Positions 1 to 13,600 of a DNA stretch of 64,000 nt are shown in pieces (the first letter of the stretch is position 1; each line of letters opens with the position of its first letter). The notes beneath the pieces are model-generated. The model was not told the origin of the DNA. It saw only the letters and a list, made by a program, of their open reading frames with translations, and did not search any database. Position numbers and translations under genes: made by a program. The stretch comes from Sarcocystis neurona (lineage: Eukaryota > Apicomplexa > Conoidasida > Eucoccidiorida > Sarcocystidae): positions 8,477,791 through 8,541,790 of the forward strand of contig KL647289.1 of NCBI GenBank assembly GCA_000727475.1, in the 5' to 3' direction.

Positions 1-3000
1 CCCTTTTAACTGTATGCGTCCTCTACCTCTCTCTTTGCTGCTGTAGAACTTTGCGGCTTTCCCCCTGTCCCCTTCCCCCCTGCTTCCGCCCGAAGACGCT
101 CGACTCATCTCTTCTAAACCTTCAATTGAGCCCTGTCGCTACTGTTACTGGTGGTGCGATTGCTGTTTTTTTGCTTGACGCTGCGTCTGCGGATGCGACA
201 GGCCATGGGAGACATCATCCCTAGTGGGTTGCCTTCCGCCCTTTAGAAGAGTATGTCCCCTAGGACTGGGAGCAGTAGCGAACTCAGCAGCAGACGCAGC
301 AGCACGCAGAGCGACAGGAGTCGTTCTCGAAGTGACAGGCAACTACGTGCTCCGCTCCTCGTTCACGATATCTGCAGGTTGTTGACGCGAGGATCCTATC
401 CCCGCAGAGACTCGTGTCCTTTCTTTATTACTGCAGTATTTCTCAAACCACATCGAAGTTAAATCTTTTGTCGCTGCGTGAAGGCGTCCGACGTCCGCTG
501 GACATTGTCGATACCGAAGATAGCGCACACGAGTACTCGACTGTCCCACCATTACACTTGCACACATACCGCAGACTTCCGCTCTGTAGGGTACCTCCGT
601 ACATTCATATGAAGGGGTCCTTAAACAGCACCGACCCACGCACGTACAACTTCAGAGGCCTACACAGAAAAACGGAGGACTCTACCTGTGATTGTACACC
701 CCGATGCGGACAATGATTGCAATGCAGTACAACGGTGTCTTTTTCTGAAACGCACATGCTTTTGTCTTGCCCCCGAGCACACGCTGCTGCTTCATAGTAA
801 TCAAGGAACGCGAAACTGCAGAGATAAGGACTGCTCATTGGCGGCGTGCTCAGCGACACACATATATGTAAAACTGGTATTGTTGTTGTCTATGGCGTAT
901 CAGTAGGAAGGTACGGACATCTTTGACCTATATGCGCTGCAGCTTCTGGATTCAAGGTCAACGTAAAAAACAAGTCAACGCTTGCGTACAGATGGGATGT
1001 TGACACACCAACTGTAGTTACTAATAAAGATCGACGGCCGATTCGCCCTGTTACTCTGCTCAAACACACAGTGGGCCGACTCGCCCGAATTGCACCAGAT
1101 CAGATGTAGAAGGCGCAGGCAAGAGCTTCGCTGGGTGATGAAGGAGAGAACACTGCGAGTGGCCTTGGCTTGTCTCCGTCGCACTACTGTCACGGGTGAT
1201 AACAGGCCCTGTCTTTTCCACTGGCTGATGTCCGGCTTATTACCATATGGAGATCGCCTGGCATGCGAAAAAGAGTTGACCTGAGGGCAGACGCCGTATA
1301 CGTAGACTGCTTGTACGTACGTAGGGAAAACATTCCCCGGCCTGACGCCTTCTGTATCATAAGTAATGTGTAACGACGCTTGCTGCGATACGTAAGCAAC
1401 GATGTTCTCCAGAAAGATCCTTTATGCTAACAGGGACAAATCTTCGTTGAGAATAAATCCGCTTTACTTCTGCTAGTATTACTAAATGCACGAATAAGAG
1501 CTGAATATCATTCATTCTTTGCATGATGGCATCCGTTAGGCAAGCGATTTAGAAGGGAAGGCACCAGTGTCGTGCACGTGTGCACGCAGGTGTCCGTTCG
1601 AACATGATTCGCGTTCATATGCGTAGTAGTGCATCAGATGAGGTGAGTCGTACGTGTGCAGTAACGTACGTTTGAAACACTTCCTAACTCATATTACCTG
1701 CAAATGCACACCAAAGTCTGTAGTATAAACGGACGAAGTAGTGCAGATACGCAAAATGTCTCTCTATCTATATATTCGCCTCGGCGTGTAAGGTGGTATA
1801 CTAGGTGATGAAAAGTCAACAATGTTTGGTAAATGCCGGGTCAGCCTGTAAGTTCAGCAGACAAGCGACTGCACGAGCATGGAAGACAACGTTTTAAAAA
1901 CGGAATTTCAGTAACGAACAGATATCCATATATCAACACATACAGATATACACTTGTAAGGAAGCGAACCACATACAGAGAGACTCTGTATTTCGAGGTA
2001 ATTACTTCGTTATATCTTCCCGTGTGTTTACCCGCAGAGTGAACGCACCTGAACAGACCACGACTTGTAAATACAGAAGTACGTACAGGCGCGCGTCGTT
2101 CCGTAGAAGTACACAAATACAACATGCTCATATCTACAGAGTATTCCATGAGATTATATGTATATCACACGTGTATCAGGTGGAGAATTCATACGCGCTA
2201 ACGGGAACCAGAACCGGAATACCGTCTGAAAAACCCCGGCGGGCGACGTACGATTTCAGCGAACGAAGTTTACAACATCGACGGGTGCTTACTATTAACG
2301 CATATTTGATTGTCATACGTACACTACACTTATAAGTGAATTTGACAGAAAATACACACGTAGGCCTGGCGGTCGTGTGCATAAGTGCCAAAAAAAAGTA
2401 AGTAGCACTGTGAATTATTATGTACGGGGCAGCGTAGCATACTGAAATGAAGAACACACTTACCTCCGTTTCTGGTACGAAAACTCAATACGTACTTGCA
2501 GGTGTCTACCTGCATTTGAACTCTGAGGCAGCGGCAACTAGGAGGATCCGATACATGCACCGGCACAGCGTATCATCGACGCCCGTACGTACAGTCAGCA
2601 AAAATAAGTGGTGCCCCTCAGCTCTGAACAGGAAAATTCTGCCGCCTCTTTGTCTGCCGTTGCTCACTATACGTATATCCTCTTATTGTCAACAGTGGCA
2701 GCAGAACTACGCTTTTCATGAAATTCGAGCATCACTTTCTCTCGCGCTCTAAATGTATTACGATGGAGACACACTTATCGAAACTAGACGCGTTGCAGGC
2801 TGTGTTGTGACTCGCACACAACGACAGCGGCCCTCTGTGGGCCGTGCGGTTCGCTGTTGCCTGCGAACGGGTGCTCATATATCTGATTGACAAAGGCGTA
2901 TCGACAACCATGATTGTGTGTGTATATATATATATATATGTAAAGAGGGAGAGAGCGCAAGCATTTGCGGATGGACGCCTGAACGAGTGAAGACAACAGT

Positions 3001-3001
3001 G

Positions 3002-3032
<31 letters not shown>

Positions 3033-6000
3033 ACAATGACACGCGTGCGTACGCACGTGTACACCCACCGACGAACTATTTCGGTAGTGGTGTGATGTTG
3101 CTCGTAAGGACTCAAGGACAAAATTTTCAAAATAGTCTTACCTGCGTAGAAGTCATAGCCCAACACAGACAGCTGTCAACACACAGCGGACAACACAAAG
3201 GTGTACTGTTGTGTGGGCAGTAGTGTGTGTGTGTACGTGTGTGTGTGTGTGTGTGTATGTGCACGTGGTACGCGACGATGTGCCTGCCTGTACGTGTTGA
3301 TCAATGTACATCATCAGTTTGCACTGCAGAAGGGACAGCAGTGACTTTAAGTGAAAGGAGTAGATCTGCACGTTTGCACGTCTCTAATTATCTATCTGTC
3401 TCCTCTACCTCCTAGTAGACAGACCTGAGTTCCGCGTTATGTGCGCAGCATTTGAAGAAGTTTTCGAAGCAGCGACGTGTTCCATGCGTCTATATAAACA
3501 TGTAGACACTCACCGCCGTGCGCAACGCTTTGTACGCACGCGTATCTCAGTGTATATTGTCAGTACTGCAAATAATAGAACGCCCACCACCCTATGTATG
3601 ATCAACATTCAGTCACATTACTGGCATGCGCTAGCTAATTATACACCAGCTGTCGGGTCTGGAAAGCACAAAGCACACTGGTACCTCCATATAGGCTCCT
3701 AACTGATATCCTGCAAATTCGCGTATTTTAAGGGCGACAAGCGCGACGAGGTCATTTGTAAGTCTTCCCATTACCAACTGTAGCACTGAGGGTTCTACGA
3801 GAACGTCGATCGTTACACAGGCAGCCCTCATACCCGACGCAGCCCCCCCTGGCCTGCGTACTGTTTTTGAAGCTGGCGTTTTATTCGTCATACACCTAGA
3901 CACTATGCCTACAGGTGAAGCGTTCTCCTGCGGATGAGTACACGTGCAAAATGTTCTGTGTATATGTACATAGGTAAAAAAACCCTACATACATGAATAC
4001 ACGTGTGTACGTCTAAGCACATGGTACGTCATACAGAACGCCGCAGATATGAGTACGTGTGCAGATATAACAGCGCAAAGACGCATGCGGAATAGTTGTC
4101 AGCGTGCTCTAGTGTACGTATACATGCGTGTGTGGAAGTACTCCAGAAAAAACAGGAGGATCCGTGAGTGTCTTCTAGAAGTAGGATTTGCAATAGTGCT
4201 TTCCCACGTACTGCCTGTGACTGTGCTAAAACTTTTTGAGTAGGGACTCCGGTGGCCGTGCCGTAATGCGTGCGCCTGCGTGAAAGTACAAGACTCAATG
4301 CGAAACAGCGTTCTAGAAGGACGGTGACTTTTACAAATTCAATGATAGCGAACTGGTCAACGGCCGATGTGACTAATGCACGTGGAAGAACCCTTTCGAA
4401 CCCTTTCGTTTGTCAACGAATTTGACCTGAAGGTGAGTCCTAGAGCGCAGTATCACTTCAATTCCCAAAATTTTCTATATGAAATTCCGCCGGAAAAAAG
4501 GCGACACCGAAGGGAGAACAGCTAATATCTGCACGTAGAAAACCGCAGGTCCTGGTACACTGCGAGCGCACTGGGGTACTACGACCTACGCGGGTTTTGG
4601 TCTAGTGATCAGAGGATGCTGGAGAGTAGATTGAAGCTTATTTCGTCTTTAAGTGTGCTATGTGCGAGTACACAGAGAAGAAGCGAGAGGCGGAGGGAGA
4701 GAGAGAGACGGCGTACATCAACTTGTGACAAGAGAGATAGACAAAAAGAGGAAATACAGGTGAGTGAGCTGTAGAGAACATTCTCTACAATGATTTTCCA
4801 ATCCGAAAGCCGCATCTTTCTGAAGAATCACACCAGTGTTCCGCATTTGATGGATGGTAACACAGTATTTCCCATGTTTACACTAGTTTTACGTCGATGT
4901 GTAACTCTACTTAGATGCCTACGTGTGTATATCTTAAAGAGACTAAGGATCACGAAACGACGTTTACGCAGCACCCACGTGTTTATGCAGTAAGGAGGAA
5001 TATACGCATATACGTGTATATATAGACGTTTTATGTATACGCACACACGAAAAAAGACACAGAAAGAAGGATGCACAGAATTAGGAGAGAGAAAGAGACC
5101 TTGTATACAAGGCATACTCGGTCACCGAGACGGGAGGAGGCGAATGCAGCATGTGAAAACCAGCAGCGCCAGTGCTTGTCGTAATTCTGACCATGCGTAT
5201 GCTGTCGTCCTCCAGTTACCCACAGCCCTGTCACTCCGAAGCACCAAAATATGCTGATCGCTACACGATGACAGAAGTGTAATGACAGAACTGCGGAGCT
5301 CGATATCTGCTTACATGCACCTGTGTATGGCATGGATTTTCACTTGGTGCTCCACTTATGTCAGAACGAGCGTAATCTGCTGGATGTCGCCCCGTGTTAC
5401 ATAATCAAACACGTGTATATATATATATATATACCGAAGTTTGTGTGCCAGTCGGTGGCGTGTGGAGACCTCCCTATTTTTGTTGGGAGAACAGGACATC
5501 GTCGTTTGCACAGTGTAAGCTTGATGTTCTTTCTCCGCGTAGATACGGATTTTAGTTACGCAAGTATGTACAGGCGCGGACGGTTGGTGTCAGAATTACG
5601 TATCATAAGCAGGTGAACCTGCTCGGTTTTAGACGGCATTTTTCTCCTGTAGTAGCGGCAACAGCAGTGTCTCCTATCACGTCTCATGATACATACGTAC
5701 TGAAGCCAGCATCTCAAAAGTGAGATGATGTACGATAGGCACGGGTCTGAGAGGCAGTGGACACTTCAGGTCACAACGCTGGTTCAAATGCGCATCTCCA
5801 CGTTATGGGAAGGGCGGCAGCATACGTACGTCGCAACGAAGCAAGCGCACATATGCGCGTGAACGCATCAATAAGTACAATGAAGGACTAACGGGAGGTT
5901 CCGCGGGGTGCTTGTTTTCACTGAAGTGTCTTCACGTGCACTCGGGTGGGGGAAATGCCTGAATCAAGCCCGCCGCCGTAGAACGCTGGTACGGAGGCAG

Positions 6001-8900
6001 GTTACATTACAGAGAGAATCCTCGACTTAAGTGCCCCGCCAGGCAGGCATTTTGCAATAGGGAAAGGAAGCAGGATGGTGGAGAAGAGTTCAGTCGCCAC
6101 GTTCGCCGTGCGGATGCTCACACCTATAGCTGCCCTCCTACGCGGATCACAGTGCTACGTACTGCTGACGGTTGCCGTCACATTGATATCGTGAATTCAT
6201 TATTGACAACGAGTCTGGGGTAGCATCAACAAAAAGCCGCTTGTGTTCTACAGGTCTTCACACGCGTCTCCGAAACCGCAACGCGTACGCGTGACACCAG
6301 TTGCTGTTCGATATGCTACCTGCCTACACGTGTCCGCAAAAACTGGTGCTGGTTCGTGTAAAAAGCCAAACACCTCAGTAACTCAAACAACGAACTTCTT
6401 TGTGAGACGAGTAGCAGCTTGCTCGAGGTCAGGCCAGGCAGAACGCAAAACATCTATGGACTCGATCAAGTTAGTCCGCCCAGACGTTTGTACGCACCTA
6501 AGGCGGTGCAAATAAAAAGCTTTCCTGCGGTTAATGTTGTCCTCTTGTACACACGAGATTGATAAACCAAAATTCAGTTCAACTATAGCGACATCCGCCT
6601 TGCGATGTAGTTATACGCGGCTTCCAAAGGACTGCGTACGCGTTCCGTGCTACGGGGGGGGGGACGCTCTTGTTGAAGGACAACACTTCAGTGCAACGTC
6701 TTGAAGACGAAACGGGTACACAACGACTACACGCAAGCAGAATACAGAAGCGTAGCTATTCTTATAGTCTCAGCCATGATGCTGATGGCGTATTACGCCA
6801 CTTTTACTAGGTGTGTATACTTCCGTAGATAGAAGAATGTAGCGGCGCTCGAACACTATAGCAAAAGCTTAAGTGTATCCCGACGTCTACATACGCACTC
6901 GTTACAGCAAGTATGGAAGCAGGAACTGGTGTCAGCAGCGTACTGCTAGACACTTGCCAGGAATACATGTATTCTCACCAATTAGAAAGGGGACTGGTTT
7001 TCGTGTGCACTCGTGTTCTACTCATTACTCGAACCGAAAGTACAGCTGCTGCCGCCGTTCAGTGCGAGCCCGTGTAGCACTATCACTGTGTCCGTTTGTC
7101 CCGGTAGAATGTTCCTTTCTGCAATGTACCCTTGTCTTCCCGTTCCTTTTTCGGCGCCTTAGATGTATAACAATGACAGCGAGTGTTTGCGTGGAGATGA
7201 ACCACCCGTAGATATGTGTGTACGTACCTGTACGTGTCTCGTCATTTGCTTTCTACAGCGTGTAAGGTACTTCGTGATTGAGTTCTCGAGCTGCACGCCT
7301 TCCGTAGATTTTGGCAGTAGAAACCTCCTGCTTCCTCTGTCGCCTCCCTTGCCTTGGGGGAGTGTGTGGCTAGACCGCCTAGGCCCTCGCGTTCCGCCGA
7401 AGCGAAAGCAACAAAGACGGCGATGGAAGAAGGGGCTACCAGGGGGTATCTCCCTCTTCCTGCATCGTGGGGTACAAAAAACTGGCCAACTGCTGACATG
7501 TCCCAGAGGATCACCGTTGATACAGTGGAATTTAGTTTCTAGATCCTTACACTCGTCCGTCAAGCACCAGCTACCGCCACGCACGCCACTAATCCCATTG
7601 TGGCGACTCCTACTAGACCACTACCGTCCTCCCTGTTATTCTTCGTGTTACCCGATACTCCTGCGGTAACTATCATCGGTACCACTAATGCTTTCGGGAC
7701 TCTCCGTGGACGGGGCTCAAACTTAGACTATTTCCACAGTTTACTTGCGTAGGTCCATTCCACCAGTCTCCAAGCTAGCTAGAGGTACTTGACTTGTCTT
7801 GTGGTACGGTTACGTATGCGTATTGCCGCTGGTGCTACCACATACACATGTGTGTCCTGTTACTTACTGGAAGGATCGAGCTGGCTACGTGCGGGGCACA
7901 TCCTTGTCTTGAGGAGTACGCTCTCAGCAACCGTCTCCGCGCTAGCTGCCGTTTCTCGAATCCCGCCGCTACGTGCTTTGTATTTACTCCTGCGAAACGG
8001 CGCAGTCATTATATCGCGTCATCGGGAGGAGGCACAACGTAGATGGTTTTTTCATTCCTCCAGGGTTTTTTCGTCCAGTTTTTTCCTTCCGGCTGGTGGA
8101 ACCGGGAGAACCATGCCCCCTGTGGCATATGCTGGTCGTCTCGACTCCCCGTACTAACATGCCCTAGCCGGGCACCGTAGTGGGAGCGCCATTTCGAGCA
8201 ACATGGCTAACCAGTGAAGAGTTGGTATGTACGAATAAAGCAACCAAGGGGGCGGAGCGGAAGAAATTGCTAATTTACCAAAGTTTCCATCGGCAGAAAC
8301 TTCGTTTTCATGTCAGGAATCGAAACAACCGTACAAGCCTACATCCGGCAGCGCAGCCGCCCGTGAGGGCGAGTCCTGCACGAGGGATATCGACCCCGTG
8401 TTTATTATGTGCGCGCGGTGGAGGAAGGGCTGAACGACAGAGGCATTCACCATTTACGCATTATCAGACTACATCCGCATCGTAATTGGGTTTAGTTTTT
8501 CCCGCACTTCACCGTTCTTAGGGAAAGGAAATGCGCTGTATTCCTATGTCTTTGTGCCTGCAACTACTACACAAGCTGCGGCGCGCCGTCCGGCAAACTG
8601 TCGTTTACTTCAGGCAAAGCCTGCCAATGTGCGGTGAGCCCGCAGGAATGTGTGTGATTTGGGAACAAGGGCCCGGCAGCTTCACTATATTGTTGCATTC
8701 CGAGCGGATTCTACTATTTACTAACCCTTCTGTACTTCTGTGCGCCTCTGTAATGTATCTCCGTACTCGTCGCTCTGGACGCTGCGCTCCCGTTCACTGA
8801 GCATGTCCTGCCAGTCGATGCTGCCGCTCCCGCTCCCATCAGAATACCTCCAACGCAATCACCACGCGCAATATTCACAGCTTCGCCGGACCAACAGAGG
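1..8900. other. Repeat-poor region with no convincing gene
   Basis: This stretch has almost none of the CAG/CTG tracts or long microsatellites seen from 9 kb onward. Open frames are short, lie on both strands, and show no motif I recognise. The longest lie around 7.16-7.67 kb on both strands and have compositions typical of chance frames. Small TA runs occur near 2.93 and 3.01 kb, a TG run near 3.23 kb, and a run of ten G near 6.65 kb. It resembles the feature-poor segments known from Eimeria tenella chromosome 1. A small or fast-evolving gene could be missed here. Confidence 0.5.
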
Positions 8901-9410
8901 AGAGGGGGGCTGCGGAATTGAAGGTTGTAACAATCCATATATATATGGCGGAACTATTATAGTATGGAGCAACACAGCAGCTTCGAGCGCGCACCCTGAC
9001 GCGCCCGTTAGAGTGCACGCTCGTGGCGGCGGTGCAAAACGAATTTAGCACTGGCAGCAGTAGCCGTTGAAGCAGTACTGGTCTGCTTGTAAATGTGACA
9101 AACAGCCTCACTGCTGTCGACAGCTGCAGGAGCGTAAAGCAGGCTCGCAGCCTGGAGGACGGAAGCGACCCTGCTCTCAGGAGCAGCAGCGCAGAAGCAA
9201 TAGCAGTCCCCACAAGAACATCGCAAGGCGCTGACACAAGGGGGCAAGAAGAACAGCAACAGGACGTACGTCAGCAAGAGCACCGGTGACCAGTAGCAAC
9301 AGCAGAGAAAGGGCAGCGGCACCGGCACGAGAAGCGTCGCGGAGGGGAGCAACCACGTAGGCTCACGGCAGCACCAGAGGACGGGAGTGCAAGAAGAACT
9401 TTCTAAGCAG

Positions 9411-9616
9411 GAAACGCACGAGAACGACCAGTCGCAGCAGCAGCATCGCAAGAAGCAGCACTGAAGGCGCAAGAGCAGCGTCACTTGCTTGAAGCACCCG
9501 CAAAAGCGCTTGACGCCTGCGCAGCCCTTGCGGAGTCGGTTGAATTCTGCGAGTTCCGCCTGCTTCTGTTGCCACCTGCAAGTCTGTGGACGGAGTTGTG
9601 TGTTGCTTGCCAATGA
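9411..9616 (+). CDS. Possible upstream exon with a non-repetitive peptide
   Basis: A frame opens right after a TAA-containing acceptor-like site (AG at 9409-9410) and runs to TGA at 9614-9616. The peptide has normal, ordered-looking composition. It begins Ala-rich, passes through segments reading ALKAQEQRHLL and LDACAALAESVEF, and ends near LWTELCVACQ. It may be an early exon of gene A; a donor near 9577 would join in phase to the exon at 9959. It could equally be a short separate piece. No family is recognised. Confidence 0.3.
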
Positions 9617-9958
9617 CAGCAGAAGGAGGGTGATGACCAGCAGCAACACCGAACAGCAACAGCGGCAGATGCACCGACAGGAGCACACGTTGTGAGCGGT
9701 AGCAGCGGCAAGAGCAGCAGCAGCAGCTGCTGCAGCAGCAGCAGGTGACACACCCTCCTCGACGTTCTCTTTTGGCCTCAGGAACAAGAGAACTCTGGTT
9801 CTTGAGGTCGGTTCCGCAGGCCTTGTAGATAGCTCGTTTCTCGAGACTTCCGTCCCACGGACGGCTGCTGTAGGTATTCTGATGCTGCACTTCTCCCCAT
9901 CTGCTGCAGCTTCTGCAGCAACGGCAACAGCAGCCCGTTTGCCTTCACCTCTGTGTAG

Positions 9959-10641
9959 AAGTCATGCGGCTCATCCGACGAAGAGAAGGAGGCAGCTCCA
10001 TCGGCGCAGCTGCGTCCAGCAGCTGTGCTGCTGAGTCGGAGAAAGCAGCGCGTGGTGGCGACGCTGCAGCAGCTGCGTCGCAGCCCATTCCGGCCCCAGC
10101 AGTTCCAGGTGCTACAACAGCAGCAGGAACAGCAGCAGCACCAGGGACAGCTGCAGCAGCAGCAGGCACTCCCTTGCACACTCAAGCATCCGTAGCAGCA
10201 GCGTCAGCAGCAACATACGACCACTCACGCGCGTCCCGGTTGCGGTGGACGCAGCGGAGCGACAGCACCGTTTCGTACGGCGGAAAGCGCCAGGGATACA
10301 GGAGCTACCGAAGAAGACTAAAGGGATTCGTGAAAGGAGGGAGCAGCAGTGGCAGCAGCAACAGCAGCAGCAGCGCACTTAGGAAGACCGACGACTCTTC
10401 CGGCTCTTTTTTCTTCCCATCTGAAGCCTCGTCTGCACCTGCAGCGGCATCCGCAGGAGCAGCGTCCGCGACGACAGCAAGCGGTGCTGCTGCAGCTGCA
10501 GCAGGCGGAGCAGCCGCGGCTAGTGCGTTCCCCGTCGCCGCGCTCGAAAAGGCAGCGACAGCTGCTGCTGCGGTGGCCGCGGCAGCTGCTGGTCTGAACC
10601 TCTCCCTGCCAAAGGCAGACGTCGAAGCAGCTGTAGGCGAG
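9959..10641 (+). CDS. Gene A exon with poly-Ala tracts
   Basis: Open throughout in one frame, with a pyrimidine-rich acceptor before 9959 and a GTAAAG donor after 10641. Between Ala/Gly/Thr-rich runs there are readable segments such as SRLRWTQRSDSTVSYGG, and, near the end, LNLSLPKADVEAAVGE. This shift from repeats to ordered composition supports real coding on the + strand. The opposite frame is only Cys and Leu, as expected for antisense of CAG repeats. Confidence 0.6.
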
Positions 10642-13600
10642 GTAAAGTTGCTCCCTGCCGTCCTCCTGCACGCGAGTATACGTACACGTATACACACATA
10701 CATACACATATATGTATATATCTGCAGAGTCTGTATGACATGTGGCAGCCATATTTGAATGGCTGTGGACAAGTCCTGCGGCAAAAACTCGGTTAGTCTT
10801 CCATATGGGTACACACGTGGAGTGCCTGTCCACATGAGAATACCTCCAGCCGGTAAAAGAGACGTTTATCGATATATGTCTGTGTGACACACATAATATG
10901 TGTACATATATGTAGAGCGATGACTCACGTACGACACACATGTACACACACAAGTGTCTGCACCTGGTTCATAAGCGTCTACTACTATATACGTAGAAGC
11001 ACGTCCACGTCTCTGTGCGATATCTGCCAGGTTCGCTTGCGTATTGAGACGTCGTGTGTGTGTGTGTGTGTGAATAGATATACGTACCCACACACACACA
11101 CGTGTATGTGTGTATATCTGGATCCTCTGTGTGCTGTCTCTTCATATACACACGCAGGACGACGATATATACCCAGCGTCCAGCAAAATGACTACAGACA
11201 TGCATCTCCGTGTCTCTTCATAGGTGTGTCCCTTGCTGCGGCGAAAGTGGCAGTGCGCGTGGCAGGGTGTACATCTCTGTGGCGCTTCAACGTCCCTGGG
11301 TGGGGCCTCTCCGAAACGGATCGTGCAACAGCCGCCAGAGGCGAGACCCCTTTTGTGCGCAAGTCTTCCTTTTCGCCTGCGTGGGCATATGTGTGTATGT
11401 GTCCGTTCCGGCTCGTCGTCCGGAGCCTGCGAGGATTTGCTGGTCTCTGTGTCTGCATGCTTCTCGGCAAGGACGTATAATATGTTGTAGATGGGGTGGT
11501 GTGCCGTTCTCGATCAAAGTAAACTGCGATAGATATGAGTCGTCTTCTGGATGTCTTTCTCTTTCTCATAATACGTGTGTCGATTCTCTGTGAAGGGTCG
11601 GCTGTTTATGACGCCAGCGACGAGTTTCTCCTCATACGAAACTTACTGGGGTGGAACTGCCGATCTTGAGGAGACGATTTTCGAGGGTTAGGATATGTAC
11701 GGGTGCGCGTGCTGTTTCCAGTTCGCATCACTATATATTCAACTGCCGCTGGGGTGGTTCTTCTGTTGTCGGCCAACAGCTCTTTTTCTGTCCCACCTAC
11801 GTGTGTATACGTGTGTGTGTAGACCCTTCACACTTCTGAAGGGCTGTGTACGTACGTACACGTGTTTGCTGCTTTTCTCTTCACTCATTTTGACGGTCAG
11901 CTGCAGCTGGAGGAGTTCTTCTCTGATCCGCCGACAACTCTTTCTATCCTACGTGCACATATATATATGTGCAGATCCTTCACAGTTCTGTACGCGCTGG
12001 GTATCTACGTGCGTGGCAGCATGGATGTGTACAGGCGTGCCTTTCTTTTTAGTGGCTATTTCTTTGCCTTTCGGTTAGTTCTTGTCTTAAATGCGTATAG
12101 CTCTGTCTACCCTACATGCATATATGTATGTAGATCCTTCACACTTTTCTGTAGGCATTAGATCGTGGGGAACGCGTACCACGTTCACTAGGAGAAGACA
12201 TATCGCGGGCGGGTGGTGACCAGTCTCGTAGGTCTCGCCTGCTGCAGTGTCTCGTCTCCGCATACGTACAGCGCGTCCCTCTGCGTCCACTTCGGTAGGA
12301 GCCCCGTGGACGGACGCGTGTCGACCCCCGCCTTCTCTTCTTTTTCTCCTCTCTTTTGCTGTTTCGATGTGCGCGCCTCTCTTCGCGCCCTTCCTTTCTT
12401 GGCAGGGAACTTTCTCCACCGCTACACGCATGCACCGGGCCGGTCCATGCCCCATTTCCCCGCTTTCTCTGTGTGGGTCAGTGTATCTTCGCTTTGTCTC
12501 GCACGTCTGTTTTTTATCTTTTCTCGTGCACACACGCGTCGCCGTTTTTCTTTCGCCCGTCTGTCTCTGTGTCTGTCTTCCTCCTCGCCTGTGTCTCTGT
12601 TCGTGCATTTCTTTGGTGTGTTGGTCTGCCTGACCGTCCCAGTTGGCTGCTCTCTTCCGCGCGGATGTCGCACTCTCATGTCCAGCGGCTGATTTATGTT
12701 CGTCTTCTCATTTCCCTTGACGGTCTGCGGTGTCTGTACACTCCAGTTGCACTCTGTCTACGCTGCCGCTTCTTCTGCATGTGTGCCATCCTCCCGTATG
12801 TTGTCGCTCTCCCGGTGGATGAAAGGAAGTCTGTTTTGCTCTCCTCTGCAGCTTCTGCTGCTTTGTCCCTTCCCAGGTCTCGGTCGTGCTTGTTTTTCAC
12901 CTTGTGCCACGTCGTTGCCCTGCCCTTTGCCTTCTCCGTCTCACGCATGTGCTTGTTCAGCTGCTGCGACTCACGAGTGGACTGGTGGAGTATGCGGCTG
13001 GCGCGGCTGCTGGCGCTGCTAGTGCTGCTGCTGGTAGTGCGGCTGCTGCTCCTCCGCTTCCCCCTCAACCGCTCGCTGCTGCTGCTGCGACGGGGACAGC
13101 GCGTGCCCTGCTGCTTGCAGCTGTTTTCCCCCAGCGCATTGTCCCCCGGAGTTTGTTGCAGCAGCGCTTGCTGACGTCGGCTGCAGCGCCTGCCGAGAAG
13201 CTGCTGTCTTTGCTGCTGCTGGAACGGCTGCTGCTGACTTCTCCTGCGCTGCGTCTGCTGCTGGCGACGGCGGCTCCGGCTGCTCTTTTTCATCCTTCGA
13301 GTGCGTTCTCGAGACTTGTCCCCTTCCTCTTCGACCTCGCGCTGCTCTCCCTGCTCTATTGTCTGCCTTCCTCCACTTCTTCCTCTGCTTCTTCGACGTG
13401 CTCTTTTTGTGTCGTGCCGTCACCAAGGACGCCAGCAGCACCTGCGGCTGCCTCAGCAGCGCTGCTCTCTCCTGGCATGCTGTCCGACGGCGCCTCCGCT
13501 ATCACTCTTTCCTCTGCCGTAGGGGTCGCTGGCATCCCGCAGCGACAGCAGCAATTCCCGTCGTGCAGCAGCGACAGCGCAAGCAGCAGGCGACTGTCAA

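Noticed and set aside
4380..4410. GAACCCTTTCGAACCCTTTCG as telomere-like repeat
   Set aside because: Only two short units and not the AAACCCT telomere repeat; no array.
9008..9787. Long reverse-strand frame rich in Cys, Leu and Ala
   Set aside because: It is what antisense CAG repeats give in this composition. The + strand readings in the same place have ordered segments.
12087..12608. Arg/Lys-rich reverse-strand frame
   Set aside because: It is the complement of a pyrimidine-rich intron tract; no start, splice or motif support.
12886..13540. Extension of the gene A exon upstream as Leu/Ala/Ser coding sequence
   Set aside because: The frame stays open only because of CTG repeats and a CT-rich tract. 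It has no ordered segment, and a good acceptor follows at 13541-13542.
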